Shown: positions 47,041 to 57,841 of the stretch, piece after piece
Position numbering within the stretch: the stretch's first letter is position 1
Layout of the letters: every line of letters starts with the position of its first letter
Origin: Lepas anatifera
Lineage: Eukaryota > Arthropoda > Thecostraca > Lepadidae
DNA: 64,000 nucleotides
Direction of reading: 5' to 3'
NCBI GenBank assembly: GCA_034440635.1
Contig: JAOTON010000897.1
Coordinates: 1,426,001 to 1,490,000, forward strand
Translations under genes and position numbers: made by a program
Notes under the pieces: generated by a model
The model's input: the letters and a program-made list of their open reading frames with translations, nothing else
The model's database searches: none
What the model was told of the DNA's origin: nothing

Positions 47041-47266
47041 CTTAGATTATATATTAGGGCACAGCCCTTCATTGGAATCAAGTAGGTCAAAACACAAATT
47101 ATAACTCGTAGTGTAGTTCTCATATTCGAGGTCTGGCTACACTATGACAGATAATTTGTGATTTTACTTACCTGCTTCTGATAAAGGGCTGTGCCGGAAG
47201 ATATAATCTAAGTGTAAGTGTACATCCAGGATTCGAAGACAGACCAGTATACACCTTGTCAACTTA

Positions 47267-47860
47267 TTTTAATATTTTAGATTAAAACTCACTTTACAAT
47301 CCCTCTTCACATATCATAAAAATATAAGTTATACTTTTATGTTGGGCTGCAGGATATTCCAAATGTAATGCATTTTTTCGAGACCTGGTGGTAGCATACA
47401 GTATTCCTGGAGAGACGCTAAAAAAGTGTGGACAACACTGTGTAGCGCTTCATTGTTTTAGCTACCACGCTAAAAACGTGTCTTACTTTGTTCTCTTCCA
47501 CCTTAACGCCCAAAGTCCTAATTGCAAATATCGCTAAACCCAACTTACGTCCTGCGGCTTGTTGGGAACAAACCCAAAGTGAGATTAAATCTAAACTTTG
47601 GAGGCCGTAACGCTTGACCCAATGTTTAGGTTTGACGTCGCAGCCCACCTTCATAGGAACAGCGAGGTACGGCGGCAAAGATTTCAGATTTGGGGACTCG
47701 GACAAAGCTCTCCTTCCCGCTAGGGTAGGGGAAGGGGAGTGACAAACCCAGTCCTCGTCAGCAAGGGAAAACATAGCTGAAACCTAATCGCTTAAATCAT
47801 TATAAACACTGCTATGAGAAAGGTATTAACGTGTTTCATGAAACACATAGGTAACTGGCG
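47267..47860. other. No recognised feature
   Basis: No gene or repeat is identified. A minus-strand frame of 118 codons at 47418-47774 has no motif or start context that I can support. Confidence 0.4.
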
Positions 47861-47925
47861 GGAGAGTGTTCTTCCATATGACCTTGGCTGTCGGTGCGCC
47901 CCAACCCCCCCCGGAGAGTGTTCTT
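47861..47925 (+). mobile_element. 39 bp retroposed LINE/SINE 3' tail with 13-bp TSD
   Basis: GGAGAGTGTTCTT occurs exactly at 47861-47873 and 47913-47925. Between them are 39 bp beginning CCATATGACC, containing GCTGTCGGTGCGCC and ending in a C-run. This core equals the 3' end of the I-type LINE at 21.26 kb. It is an insertion of only the last few dozen bases of a retroposon, truncated just inside its hairpin. Confidence 0.85.
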
Positions 47926-48440
47926 GTAACAAGTGTATTTTGCAGATGCCTAGCCCTTGTTCCATCAACAATCGTCTCTAGGTCAAGCTCATTGCGCCTG
48001 GGATGAAAGAACAGGCGAACTTGCACTTTGTACCGCAAGGGATGCGCCAACGGTGCGTAACTGTTATTTTTTCCGAAAAATGTTATATGCTCAGAAGCAA
48101 ATTCGCACGGTTGATATTTTGGTATAAATTGTTTGAGACGTGCTCTTTTACGCGCTACTGTCAGTTTCCAATTTATGCTGAACAACGTATGTTAAAAACG
48201 TCATGAATTTGTGGAATAAGCACAGCCTTGTTCGGTAAATATTAAATATTTTAATTATATTACCATGGTCTACATTGGCTCATTCCCAACATTTTGATGT
48301 ATGATTTTACCCACTTATAATTATCCTCATTGTATCAATTAGCTTTAGTAGAAATTACTGCGCGGGAAAATGTAGAATTTTTGGAGGCTTTTACTCCTGA
48401 ACCGTTTCACCTTGCGGCTTAAAATTATCACAGGTGTGAT
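47926..48440. other. No recognised feature
   Basis: Nothing is supported here beyond AT-rich sequence. Confidence 0.4.
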
Positions 48441-49110
48441 CTGCACTGTAAAAAAAAGTCTACACTTTTTTATTTCTTTACACACAGCAACTTTTACACC
48501 TTTTTCAAACGGAGGTTGACACCCTTTATTCATGTGCTAAACCACCCCTCTAAAACAGCACTTGGATTTAAGAACGCGAATTTAACATGTAATATAATAC
48601 GATTGACTCGGTCATTGAGTAATGCTATCTATTTTGTGTAGCTGTACACGCCTCATTTTTTTTCTTTTAGACGTGTTAGTTGTAATTCTACTCGGTTAAA
48701 TGAAGCACTGAGTTATTTTACATTGTGCATGACACAAAAATTGGTGTCATTTCACTCTTGCAAAACGTGCGCAGTGTAATTTTACATCTTTAAATCGTCT
48801 CATCTTACACTGATTTCCAGGAAGATAACGTGTGGGGAATCGCAAAACCGTGTACTAGTACTCAGTAAAACAGTGTAATTGTATCCGCTGCACTCCCCCA
48901 CGGTGCCATTTTCGTGTGAGAATCGAGTAACCGTACACACGTAGGGATTATTTTACACTATCGCACGATGTGCATAAATCCCAAAGATGTACGTTCACAT
49001 ATATTTCGAATACAGAGTGCACTGAAAAAACATGTTACCTGATCGCAGTCGTGTAATGTTACACTAATATTTGGAGCGCCTTTTTCTTTTACGTGTAAGC
49101 TTACACTGAT
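48441..49110. repeat. TTACAC/GTGTAA-rich repeat region
   Basis: About ten TTACAC or GTGTAA words occur in 670 bp, often as inverted pairs, including the perfect palindrome GTGTAAGCTTACAC at 49093-49106 and GTGTAATGTTACAC near 49054. Cactgtaaaaaa and cactgaaaaaac phrases lie near each end. It is probably a MITE family with clustered protein-binding sites; terminal repeats are not resolved. Confidence 0.5.
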
Positions 49111-49826
49111 ACCCTGCACCCCCTCTCCACGCCAACCCTATAGGGATTGGGGGCGAGGATACATGACTTGCATATCCCATGAGAATGTGTGCTTAGGCAT
49201 GATGCTCTAAATACCTACTAGCAAACGTGAAAGTCACTCAGCGTACTCTAGTTCTGGAATGCAAGGAAAGACATGACGTTTCAACACGACATACTATATT
49301 TTCCGTAACACAGGTAACGAGCACCCAAATAAAAAGGAGTGGGGCAGGCCGATGATTGTGAACCAACACAAAACTAGCCCTCGCTCCAGACTACTTGCCT
49401 ATGATCTATGGGCCAGTCGCTGATGGGCACAGAGTTACAATGGGTAGCGGTTGCCCCTCATTTACCCCGTATACATTGGCAGTGGGCACCTTCAGAACGC
49501 TCTATTTACGCATTGACCGCGGTAAGAACTTATCTACTCGTGTGACTGGGACACGGAAGACCGAATCCTGGGTACATGAGTTAAGTCCGTTTCCGTGGTG
49601 GATACGAAAAAGGTGCTCATGTGTCTGAGGTAAATAACACGAACTACGGAGTGTTCCATATATACATGATTAAACGTAGTCGAAGTTTTCAATGTAAAAT
49701 CATAAGATATCAAACTTCTCGCAATAATTGTTTGACACTAGACTAAGGTAAATTTGATAATCAGAGTGACTTTTCAGTTCTCAATCACCCCTCCTCGTAT
49801 GTGGGAAGCTTGACTTCTTTGAAGCT
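49111..49826. other. No recognised feature
   Basis: No gene is supported. The short frames lack motifs. Confidence 0.4.
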
Positions 49827-50025
49827 GTGTTAGAAAGCCCACTCTCTGTATCTATACAGGCCTGCGCCCTACGCAGGATGTTCTTGCAGGCTCCCCTCTT
49901 ATACAGCTCCTCGATGGACTCCTTGAAGTCCTCTGCTGCCATTTTCAGCTCCTTTAGGATGGCGGGGGCTCCTCATCAGTTGCGCCAGACTCACGGACGA
50001 GAACCAGTAGTCCAGGGGCAACATG
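49827..50025 (-). pseudogene. Transposase-like C-terminal fragment, inverted copy
   Basis: Read on the minus strand, this is a diverged version of 50240-50440: LDYWFSSVSLAQLM, then a frame loss, then kelike words (ttcaaggagtccatcgagg). With the plus-strand copy it forms a ~200 bp inverted repeat around a ~210 bp centre. The PLDYWFW motif resembles the catalytic C-terminal region of DDE-type (Tc1/mariner-like) transposases, an inference from a short stretch. Confidence 0.4.
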
Positions 50026-50194
50026 TCAGGGGTGCAGGAGGCCCAGGGGTGTTGTGTGAGCCTCCTGTAGTCCCGACATGTCGCCTCTGCAGTGGCGGTG
50101 GAGGGTCCGGACTTAAGGGGAAAGCACTATGAACTTTTAAACCAATTTATTTCCAGGCAGCGCCATGAGGGTTAGTTTTAGAATCATCATTGAA

Positions 50195-50442
50195 GAAGGG
50201 GAGGGGGCACGGTGATCTGGTGACCGTTAGTTCCACCGCCTATGCACCCCTGGACTACTGGTTCTGGTCCGTGTGTCTGGCGGAGTTGATGAGGAGTCCC
50301 TCCCTCGCCACCCTGGAGGAGCTGCAAATGACTGTGGAGGACTTCAAGGAGTCCATCGAGGAGCAGGAGGTCAGGAGAGCCTACAAGAGCATCCTGCGCA
50401 AGGCGCATGCCTGTTTAGGCGTGCACAGGCCTGCGCCTTAAG
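50195..50442 (+). pseudogene. Transposase-like C-terminal fragment
   Basis: An open segment reads PLDYWFWSVCLAELMRSP, SLATLEELQMTVEDFKESI and EEQEVRRAYKSILRKAHACL. The PLDYWFW start followed by a TLEELK-like helix and a C-terminal basic helix resembles the end of DDE transposases, where the last acidic residue and the C-terminal helices lie. No upstream catalytic part is adjacent. The inverted partner is at 49827-50025. The family is not certain. Confidence 0.4.
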
Positions 50443-52334
50443 CCTGTTCAGACGTGCACAGTCCCTCTCGAGCACAGGCTGAAAGAAGCCAACCAATCAA
50501 CAGAGGAGTGATTGAGGACTGAAAAGTCACTGATTATCAAATGTTCCACAGCCTAGTACCCGAAAATTCATTGGACATGTTAACTTAATTGTTATTTTAA
50601 ATTGAAAATGTGTCTACTTTTCATGGATTTATCAGACACCCTTAATCATAAAACCACTCCATAAACAAAACAACTCCACGTCACAACCACAGACCCACTC
50701 CAGGCCAATGGCATTCTTGATGCGTACTAGTCGCTGGTGGGTGCGGATTGGTAACGGCAACCCTTTTTTCTGAATATTTTCCTGCTTATTTGCGCAGGTG
50801 GGCTTCCTCATGATGCGGGTCCGTATATTTCTGATGTAGTAGGGGTAAGCTTGCTGCCCGCACCAGCAGCTACTCACTTTTCGGCAGCCCCTCCAAGTTC
50901 ACAAAGTTAACGCCCTCAACGTGGAAGGTGCCATACTTTACGAATTTATTTTTCTGGGTGGTGGCTGACAAGTCATCTTCAAACTCTTTGGCACTGTCCA
51001 ACTGGATATACTCAAGAGAATTGCGAGTTTTTCATCTGTTTCTGTAAGGAAAGATTTTACAAGTCAGATGATGAGCCATGACACTAAAACATTTCGGTTT
51101 AATAAAGCATAAAGCTTTATATCAACCAAGAGCATGCAAAATAACAATGGTTGATCGGAGTCAGGTTCTTCATAACTCTTCCGCCGGTGTCACTCGACAA
51201 TGTGAAAATGACAGTACTTACATCATACATTAACGGAAGCGAATGATAATTGTTGTGGTGTAATGACTCTTGAACAACTACCAGGTCACACGGCGTTGCT
51301 AGATTTCCCCTCTCGGAGTTTTTGTCTTCAAATCTGGTGGAACTTAGTTATCCTTCGTTCTGGTGGAAGACCATTTTGCGCCCCTCCTACAACCCCTAAG
51401 GTTTATCCAAGGTGGCTGAAAACGGCAGTGCACAGCGGCGACGTTTTTTGTGTAAGCTTTTCCTGACCCAATGCATGTTTTTCCTGAACATTTAAAGTCA
51501 AGCTCATGCACGGTCACGTCGCCAGGCCTGGCCAAGGTCCAAAAAATATTCAAAGTGGCCGCAGTGAAAGTATGTTTAATCTGTTGATCTGAAATTTGTT
51601 GCACTTAAAGGGAGATACGCGAGAAAAAAATTATTGTGGTGTCTTGATATTTGAAAAATCCTGATCCTGAAACCAATTATCATTTTTGTATCTTCGACCA
51701 ATTTTTTGGGAGGCCACATCACAATTATCGAAATATTTATAAATAGCAGTTAGAGTATTAAACCCAGCACTCTATCACTAGCCAGGGACAGTCTTGTCTC
51801 GTTGCCATGGTTACTAAAATTGTGTTTTGATGTTTCTCATATAATGTATCTTTGTATTCAAAATGTATTTTTACACTTTTTTAGTCAAGTTATTTTTACA
51901 AATTTATCCTACAAGGAAGATTTGAAAAAAATTCAACCTCTATCTACCGTCCGACCCGACCTAGCCGGAGATGTGTTCGGCTGCAGGCGGACTGGCAGGT
52001 TTTTCTGCAATGCTCATGCGCAATATCGTATTTTTATAGAATGCAGACGGCAGGCAGCCGTAATATGCAGGATTGCTCCTGCGCACCACAAAAGAGTTTG
52101 TAGGTTGCCAGCAGTCCAACACACCTCCGTTCGGGTTTTGCAAAACAAACCCAAGAGCCGGCCGGGAGTGATGCAAATTGCTGTTGGCTCACTTCAAAAC
52201 CCAACTAGAGAGGAAAATCTGTCCGGCGGTACCCCGAAGGCTGTAATGGGCTCAGCTTGGTGAATTAAGGACAGTGAAGACCCCTTTTTAGTGTTCCAAG
52301 TGTGTAGAGTATGGTGCTCTGAACAGAAACATAC
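50443..52334. other. Sequence without recognised genes
   Basis: A block at 51370-51600 (aaggtggctgaaaacggcag..., ggtcacgtcgccaggcc...) has words of the TTAA/AGGTCA family and may be a fragment. The gggagatacgcgag word at 51611 recurs inverted near 60030. Confidence 0.4.
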
Positions 52335-52790
52335 AATGGCTGATCCAGGTTTTCTATTGTAGGGGGGAGGGGGAAAGGTGCATTTAGATCAGAATCTATG
52401 AGCGCCGAGGATGGCCAGGGGTTGTGCTGTAGAGTTGATGTGTATCGGAGGGACCAAATGTGTATCGGAGGGACCATCGCCCCCAAAGCGTTGGAGGGGG
52501 ACCAAACCATACGCGGATCCAGGATTGCCGATCGGGGGGGCACCTCACCGGGGGGAGCATCCGGACCAGGGGGCGCCACTTTTGACCGGCAAAACCTATC
52601 AGGTGGGTGCCAAATCCTATCGGTGGGCGCCGATTTTCGCATCCTGGGGGGGGTGGGAAGCGACATTTCAGGGGGCGCCATCGACCTTTCAGGGGGCGCC
52701 GTGACCATTTCAGGGGGCGCCGAGGGTCGATCGGGGGAGGGGCACGTGCCCCCTTTGCCCCCTGGATCCGCCTATGGACTAAACTATCTT
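52335..52790 (+). repeat. G-rich 'gggggcgcc' repeat, copy 2 (uninterrupted)
   Basis: It begins ggctgatccagg and ends cccctggatccgcc, an inverted pair of ~12 bp. Blocks match 22.89-23.74 kb in order. The phrase gcgccgagggtcga at 52717 is the empty site for the hAT MITE at 23519. The reading frames through it are artefacts. Confidence 0.65.
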
Positions 52791-52825
52791 TTGGCCCCCA
52801 AAACGCCGGAGAAATTTTTGAGAAA

Positions 52826-52985
52826 AAAGGTGTTTACCATAGGCCTGTAGAGTAAAAAATATTCGCTCCCCCTCGCCCCGGAGAACCATCATGTACTTGG
52901 AGATGTAGCTTTATACTAGGTCTGACGAGCACTGAAAACGATGTTTACACAAGGTCTGTAGAGCAAAAAATATTCGCTCCCACCC
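52826..52985 (+). repeat. Two-copy tandem repeat, ~112 bp period
   Basis: Gtttac-caaggtctgtagag and gtaaaaaatattcgctcc-type phrases occur near 52830 and again near 52942. Confidence 0.55.
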
Positions 52986-53148
52986 AGGAGAGGCAGACAT
53001 GGGTTTGCTCACCCCCCCTAATTCTAGGTGCCGTGGCGGCGCCCATTGGCACAAGTGTTCTATCGTTGGAGCATCTTACCCCTAGGCCCCAGCGGAAATG
53101 AAAATGACCTTGCGAGAAAGTTTCACTACAATTTTAATGTCTCCTAAT

Positions 53149-54372
53149 TTAACACGCGCAATGACGGGAGTCTGAGCCACCTTCGCCTTGACGAGGGGGT
53201 GGGTACTCGCCCCCCTAAGATCTCGAGAACCACGGTAGGTAGCGAAAAACGGTAAACGGCGTTGGGTAGCCCATCTACTTCTCCATCGAAAATATTTGAA
53301 CCATTTTTTGTCAGGTCACATTTAAGGTCATGAGAGGTCAAAACATGCCGTCCTACAAGTCTGCAAAGTATGGCAGCAGGCCAGACGAGTCGCACCAGCC
53401 ATTTAAAATTCTTGCACCGCCAGCCACCAAAAATTCGCACCAATCTTCCATATACCAGGGAGAAAAACGCACCCAGCCTACCCACAAGATGCAATGCTAC
53501 CTCTCTTATTAGTTAGTTAGTTGAGGACTTTTCATAAGGCCCCCTCCTGTATCTTTATAATCATATAGCCATTATTTGTTTGGTTTTCAGTGTCACCTTC
53601 CTCGCACCAGTCTCACAAATTCGCACCAGGTTGGTAAAATTCGCACCACTCGCTCATGTCTCCAAGGGCACTCGCACCAACGAGATCTCGTCGAAAATGC
53701 CATACTTTGGCCGTCCTAGGGATAACATATAAATTAAGGCTTTCGGCCATTACATCTGAACAAGTAAAGATAGAGCAAAACGACTTGAATTATAGGAATC
53801 CTCGTAGCAAGCCAAATCGAATGATATATAATTTGACCTTGCCAGGCCAAAACAATGATTTGACCTGACCTGAGGTCAGGTCAAGGTTAAATTATATAAA
53901 ATTTATATCATTAGAACGGCAAAGACAAGGTGAGTCTAATGCAACTAGAATGAACGCTTTATCACCATCCGTTACTGATTTATTTAGTAAAAACCATTTT
54001 TCTCATGTATTTCAAACGGAGAGGTCATGCCTTGTACCTGACCTTAGGTCATCGATATAAAAAATATCGGAACATATTTTAGAGAACTCGGTGGGCCCAT
54101 TATGTGATATGAGTTTCAATCGGATAAGTTCACCCTGCTCCGACTTATGCTATCTTTAACTTTTTTGAGGTCAGGTCACTTGACCTGTACTGGTGATCTG
54201 ACCTGAGATGACCTAACCTTAAAATTTTCACAGAATTTGTAAAATGATGAGGGAAAAGGTATGCCAAGTACGGCGGCGCTACGCGCCGCCTTTTTTCTGC
54301 TCTCTCCGAAAAACCCGAAGGGGGCGGGTACTCGCCCCCGTCGTACCCGCCCCCCCTCAATGCGCGTGTTAA
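53149..54372 (-). mobile_element. TTAA-type element, copy 4, with nested MITE
   Basis: Both ends carry TTAA (53149-53152; 54369-54372). The termini are TTAACACGCGCAATGACGGG and the reverse complement of CCCCTCAATGCGCGTGTTAA, an inverted repeat of ~20 bp with few mismatches. The body is the reverse of the family at 37.1 kb. It contains TGACCTGAGGTCA (53866-53878) and TGACCTTAGGTCA (54039-54051), and a cgccgcttttttctgc-like end. A 354 bp MITE is nested at 53356-53709. No transposase is seen. Confidence 0.85.
53356..53709 (+). mobile_element. MITE with CAAAGTATGG termini and 9-bp TSD, copy 1
   Basis: It starts CAAGTCTGCAAAGTATGG and ends CCATACTTTG. The 9-mer GCCGTCCTA flanks it on both sides (53347-53355; 53710-53718). 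The homologous part of the 37.1 kb element has a continuous site (reverse strand), confirming the insertion. Nine-base duplications suggest a Mutator-like origin, an inference. The interior carries gcaccagcca/attcgcacc words. Other copies are at 57.84-58.56 kb. Confidence 0.8.
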
Positions 54373-55467
54373 CATAACTACCAACCTTATATTCAGCCGG
54401 AACATTGTTCAATGGATATTTATTTTCAGGCATTTTCTCAACTTTGTCAAGATAAATCAGGGCACAACACAACAAACGTGGGAGGTATTTTCTTTCGAAG
54501 ATCTAGCAACTTCACCAGAAAGCGATCTAATTTGTGTTAAAATGCTTAGGTAAATACCGTGGAACAAAATTTATATACCAATGCAGTGATTTATATTCAT
54601 CACGGCAGCGAAGAAGCTCCTTTGACATCACATTGAGCGCAATTTGTCGGAAAGACTATTTAATTCAGCACCACCTCGGCAGACATTTCCAAATGAAATA
54701 TCGCAATCCATAATCATATATTTATTCATTATATAGGTGAGCAGAGAATCAACGGTATACAAACGCTAAACGAAATCGTAACGCCGTGCACAGGTTTTGT
54801 GTGGTGTCGCGTCCATTTCCACACGTATTCTTGTATGGTTCGCACTAACGCAGTCTCAGCCACTGAGCCGTTCGTCACGATAAATATATGACGAATACTT
54901 CACTTCTTGTTCAGATGCACCAAAGATAGGACACTGTGTACAAAGGTCACACTACTATACATAACAGGGGAAGCCAACAGTTTTATTTGACTAGCATAAA
55001 TAAGTGATAAGTTTACGGCGGCAACAAACTACGCAACACAAAATGTACATATCATGCATAAAATTTTCCCCTGCCCATTGTTGGGTATGCAGGAGTCCCC
55101 TTCCCTTTCCCATGTGCCCATTTACTTTACGAAGAAAAACAAAGAAGAAAAATGGATAGCAAATATTATGGGCCACACCACTCCCCGCTATTTTTTTTAG
55201 GTTTTTAATTTTTTGCGCAAGGGACATCCAAATCACAAAAACACATGTAAAAAACCAAACGTACACACAACTGTTATCACTTTTATCATAGATATATAGA
55301 TCAATGCACGTTCCTAAAATATATCAATAATCCTTTATCAATCACCGACTCGTACCTCTGACGCGGCGCTACAGCGGGTAAACGCCCGATTAGTATACGA
55401 ACTGGGGCAGATACAGTATTATCAATAATAGCTGGCTACCTGAGGATACTACTCAATCACTTTTACT
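54373..55467. other. AT-rich spacer
   Basis: No gene is recognised. The minus-strand frames here lack motifs. Confidence 0.4.
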
Positions 55468-56904
55468 AAATTTAGTAACCCATTCTCTTCATTTCCCGAC
55501 GACTTTTCTGTTCTGCCCTTGCCTTTCGCTTCCCCTCCGTATACAACCGTTGCAGCCACTTCACCCGCATGTGTGTTCTCGTCACCGCGTACTTTCACGC
55601 TACCTTTTCGTGAAGGTCCGGGAATTTAACCAGCACATCAGAAGTCAAACGGCGAATGAATCCTGGTTTCCTACCGATGTCGCTTGGTCCATGCATGGGG
55701 GCGCGGTAGTGGAGTGGTCAGCGTAGCTGACTGCCACGCAGCCGACCCGGGTTCAAGGCCCGGCGGCTTCCCTGAACAAGGAGCAAGCTGGCTCCCGAGA
55801 AACCCTTCCAACAGGGAAAGAGTTGGCGACGCCATATGACCCTGGCAGTTGGTGCGTCGATAAGCCCCAAACATTATTATTGGTCCATGCATAGCACAAA
55901 CTAAAACCTCTAGCTCCCCTACTTGCCTAAGCCACTTTTCACTTGGTATTGTGAGACCACCCCGATTGAGACGTTGCAACCACTCCAGTTTCCCACTTTC
56001 ATCTACTACAGGCACGGTCAATGATATGTATCAGAGATAGCTGTCCACAGATTTGCATTTTGCAGCAACAAAGCCCGCCACGTAGGCTGGTGCCTGCTTA
56101 CACAGTTTTTGGTTTGCGTCCCCTGCTGACGGAGCAGCTCGTTCCGCGGCGTCGTCCTGGTCATCCTCGTCCAGCCAGTCCTGCTCCGGGTTGTCTGGTA
56201 CCGGTGGAGCGGGGCACGGATGCACCCTCTCCATCTGATTACACACAGCAGCGGTGTCATCAAGCTCTTCAGTAATGACTGTCGGGGGGGGGTGTCCAGT
56301 TGCAGGGTAGCCGCACTCAGGTAGGTTGATTCTTCTTCTTCTTCTTCCAGCGAGACTGGGGCTCCATCAGCATGTGGTCTAGCATGAGAACACGAGTCTT
56401 GGCCTCCACCGCCGTTGGGTGGGTGTTGCCTGCTCCCAAGCCCCTGACCTGAGAGAAGAAGTTCGTTACCATGCCCTGATTCACCCGGGACGTCAGAAAG
56501 TACTTGACACCGTAGATGTTCTTGAGCATGCTGTGGAGACCTCGCGGGGCTGTTAAGGACATGATGAACTCGTTCTGGAATGGTACCTGCTCTGGCATCC
56601 GACTCGGGAGTCCAGAATCAGCCGCATGAACTCGAGCAGATAAGTATACTGAGCATTGATGGTGTGCTCTAAGCCGAATGCTGACCGATGAGCCTTGCCG
56701 TCCAGGAAGCACCGAAAGTTGCACGTGTCGAACATCTCGTCGCAGGTGATGACGAACTGAGCCTGCTTGAGGAAGCGGTGACCGAATAGGTGGAGTAGAC
56801 ACATTCCCACGCGCTCGCTGAGTATCTGGGCCGCTGGACGTACTCGCTGTCGCTCCTGGCCAGTCACCTGACGGAAATGTTTTGGTATAAACTTTATCTG
56901 ACAA
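55468..56904 (-). pseudogene. P-element/THAP9-like transposase C-terminal half, broken
   Basis: The minus-strand reading starts after a splice-acceptor-like tgattgtcag at ~56905. It continues as RPAAQILSERVGMCLLHLFG, then FDTCNFRCFLDGKAHRSAFG and NAQYTYLLEFMRLILDS. After a frameshift near 56595 come LTAPRGLHSMLKNIYGVKYF, NQGMVTNFFSQVRGLGAGN and THPTAVEAKTRVLML. Further on are PAYVAGFVAAKCKS and LNRGGLTIPSEKWLRQ, and a basic tail (RTHMRVKWLQRLYTEGKRKA) ending at ~55468. The FFSQVRG-GNTHP block, the YVAGFVA box and RGGLT-PS are hallmarks of P-element/THAP9 transposases. A THAP zinc finger is not seen. At least three frame losses and an inserted SINE make it inactive. Confidence 0.75.
55697..55879 (+). 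mobile_element. tRNA-derived SINE with LINE-like 3' end, 183 bp
   Basis: The 13-bp duplication TTGGTCCATGCAT (55684-55696; 55880-55892) brackets it exactly. The 5' part resembles a tRNA: GCGGTAGTGGAGTGGTCAGC (A box region), an anticodon-loop-like CTGCCACGC as in tRNA-Gly, and a perfect B box GGGTTCAAGGCCC. The 3' part forms a stem CGACGC (55827-55832)/GCGTCG (55854-55859) round a loop beginning CATATGACCC, matching the LINE at 21.26 kb, and ends in cattattat. It interrupts the P-element-like transposase; removing it rejoins the reading frame. Confidence 0.92.
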
Positions 56905-57841
56905 TCATCAACTGATGGGCGATTGTCAAAACGAACAGTTTTATTGGATATTTTGCTATATCGAACAAATAACTGACACTTGCCAAATATTCACTCTCTA
57001 GTCATTTATCATGATTGTTCAACTTAATAAATATTAGGAGATGAAACATGTTCAGCTCTCAAACATTTATATATTTGTTTTAAATCTATTTTCAAATATC
57101 AGGGAAAGGTTAATAATGTCTTTTTTATTCAAAAGAGCACCACTAAAATTATTGTTATGTTCCCGTTGCCAGAGAAAGATATATTGATATGTTCATTCGA
57201 ATGAGTGACTGAGATTCATTTGATAGCAATGCAAAATCCATTTTACCTCTGCAAATACAATTGTACACAGTATATTCATAAAAAACGGTACAAAACACAT
57301 GGAATGGTGCACTCCCGAGCACTGAATAATTTAAAATTCTATACAAATCAGTTCAATTTCACGTCCAGCACATATAAAAAAGCGCAAGTAAAAGTTTGAT
57401 TCACAAAACTGATGGCCCATACTTATATATGCCTCAACTGAAGGGCGTGGCAAAGCAGCAGCTCGGCATTGTCCTTTGCAAAAGCTGCTGGGGGAGGCCC
57501 TTGTCTACTACCGGTGCTTCTGGACCCGGTAGCCTCAGACCCTGGTCCAAGATGTGGTTCCTCAGCAGCTTCAGGAAGTGAGGGACCATCCACAGATCTT
57601 AAGCCACTCGCAGCACCTGAAAAAATCATACAAGCATGAGGAAAGGACAGGCCAAAATATGGAATGGAAGACTTCAATTCCCAAGACTTAAATGTGAGCA
57701 CAAACTTTGCTTAGGGTCAAAATTTTTATAAGAATGCTATCCATCACATTACTGTATTTCAAGTTATTAGTTATTACACAAAAGTGACAGCAGCAAAGGA
57801 AGCAACAGAATCATTGTTTACTACAATATACCATGAATATA
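56905..57841. other. AT-rich region, possible intron of the transposase remnant
   Basis: No motif is seen. On the minus strand a tttttcag acceptor at ~57622 precedes a ~65-codon open segment rich in Gly/Ser/Pro (57423-57620). I cannot link it to any family. A THAP domain is not found here. Confidence 0.3.

Larger units (their letters stand above)
43974..47266. mobile_element. Foldback MITE (TA-flanked) split by a LINE
   Basis: The ends are TA+AGTTGACAAGGTG on the left and CACCTTGTCAACT+TA on the right. The arms are long inverted repeats. The right arm is intact (47137-47264). The left arm is present in two pieces, 43976-44027 and 47041-47114, with the LINE between them. A ~22 bp spacer separates the arms. 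Without the LINE the element is ~280 bp. TA flanks suggest a Tc1/mariner-type MITE, but the superfamily is an inference. The intact arm shows what the broken arm looked like before insertion. Confidence 0.75.

Noticed and set aside
47041..47123. N-terminal ~27 codons of the CR1/Jockey-type LINE ORF
   Set aside because: They match the intact arm of the foldback MITE and are not LINE sequence.
55700..55775. A functional tRNA-Gly gene
   Set aside because: The B box and an anticodon-like loop are present, but the acceptor stem does not close, and it is the head of a SINE with its own TSD.
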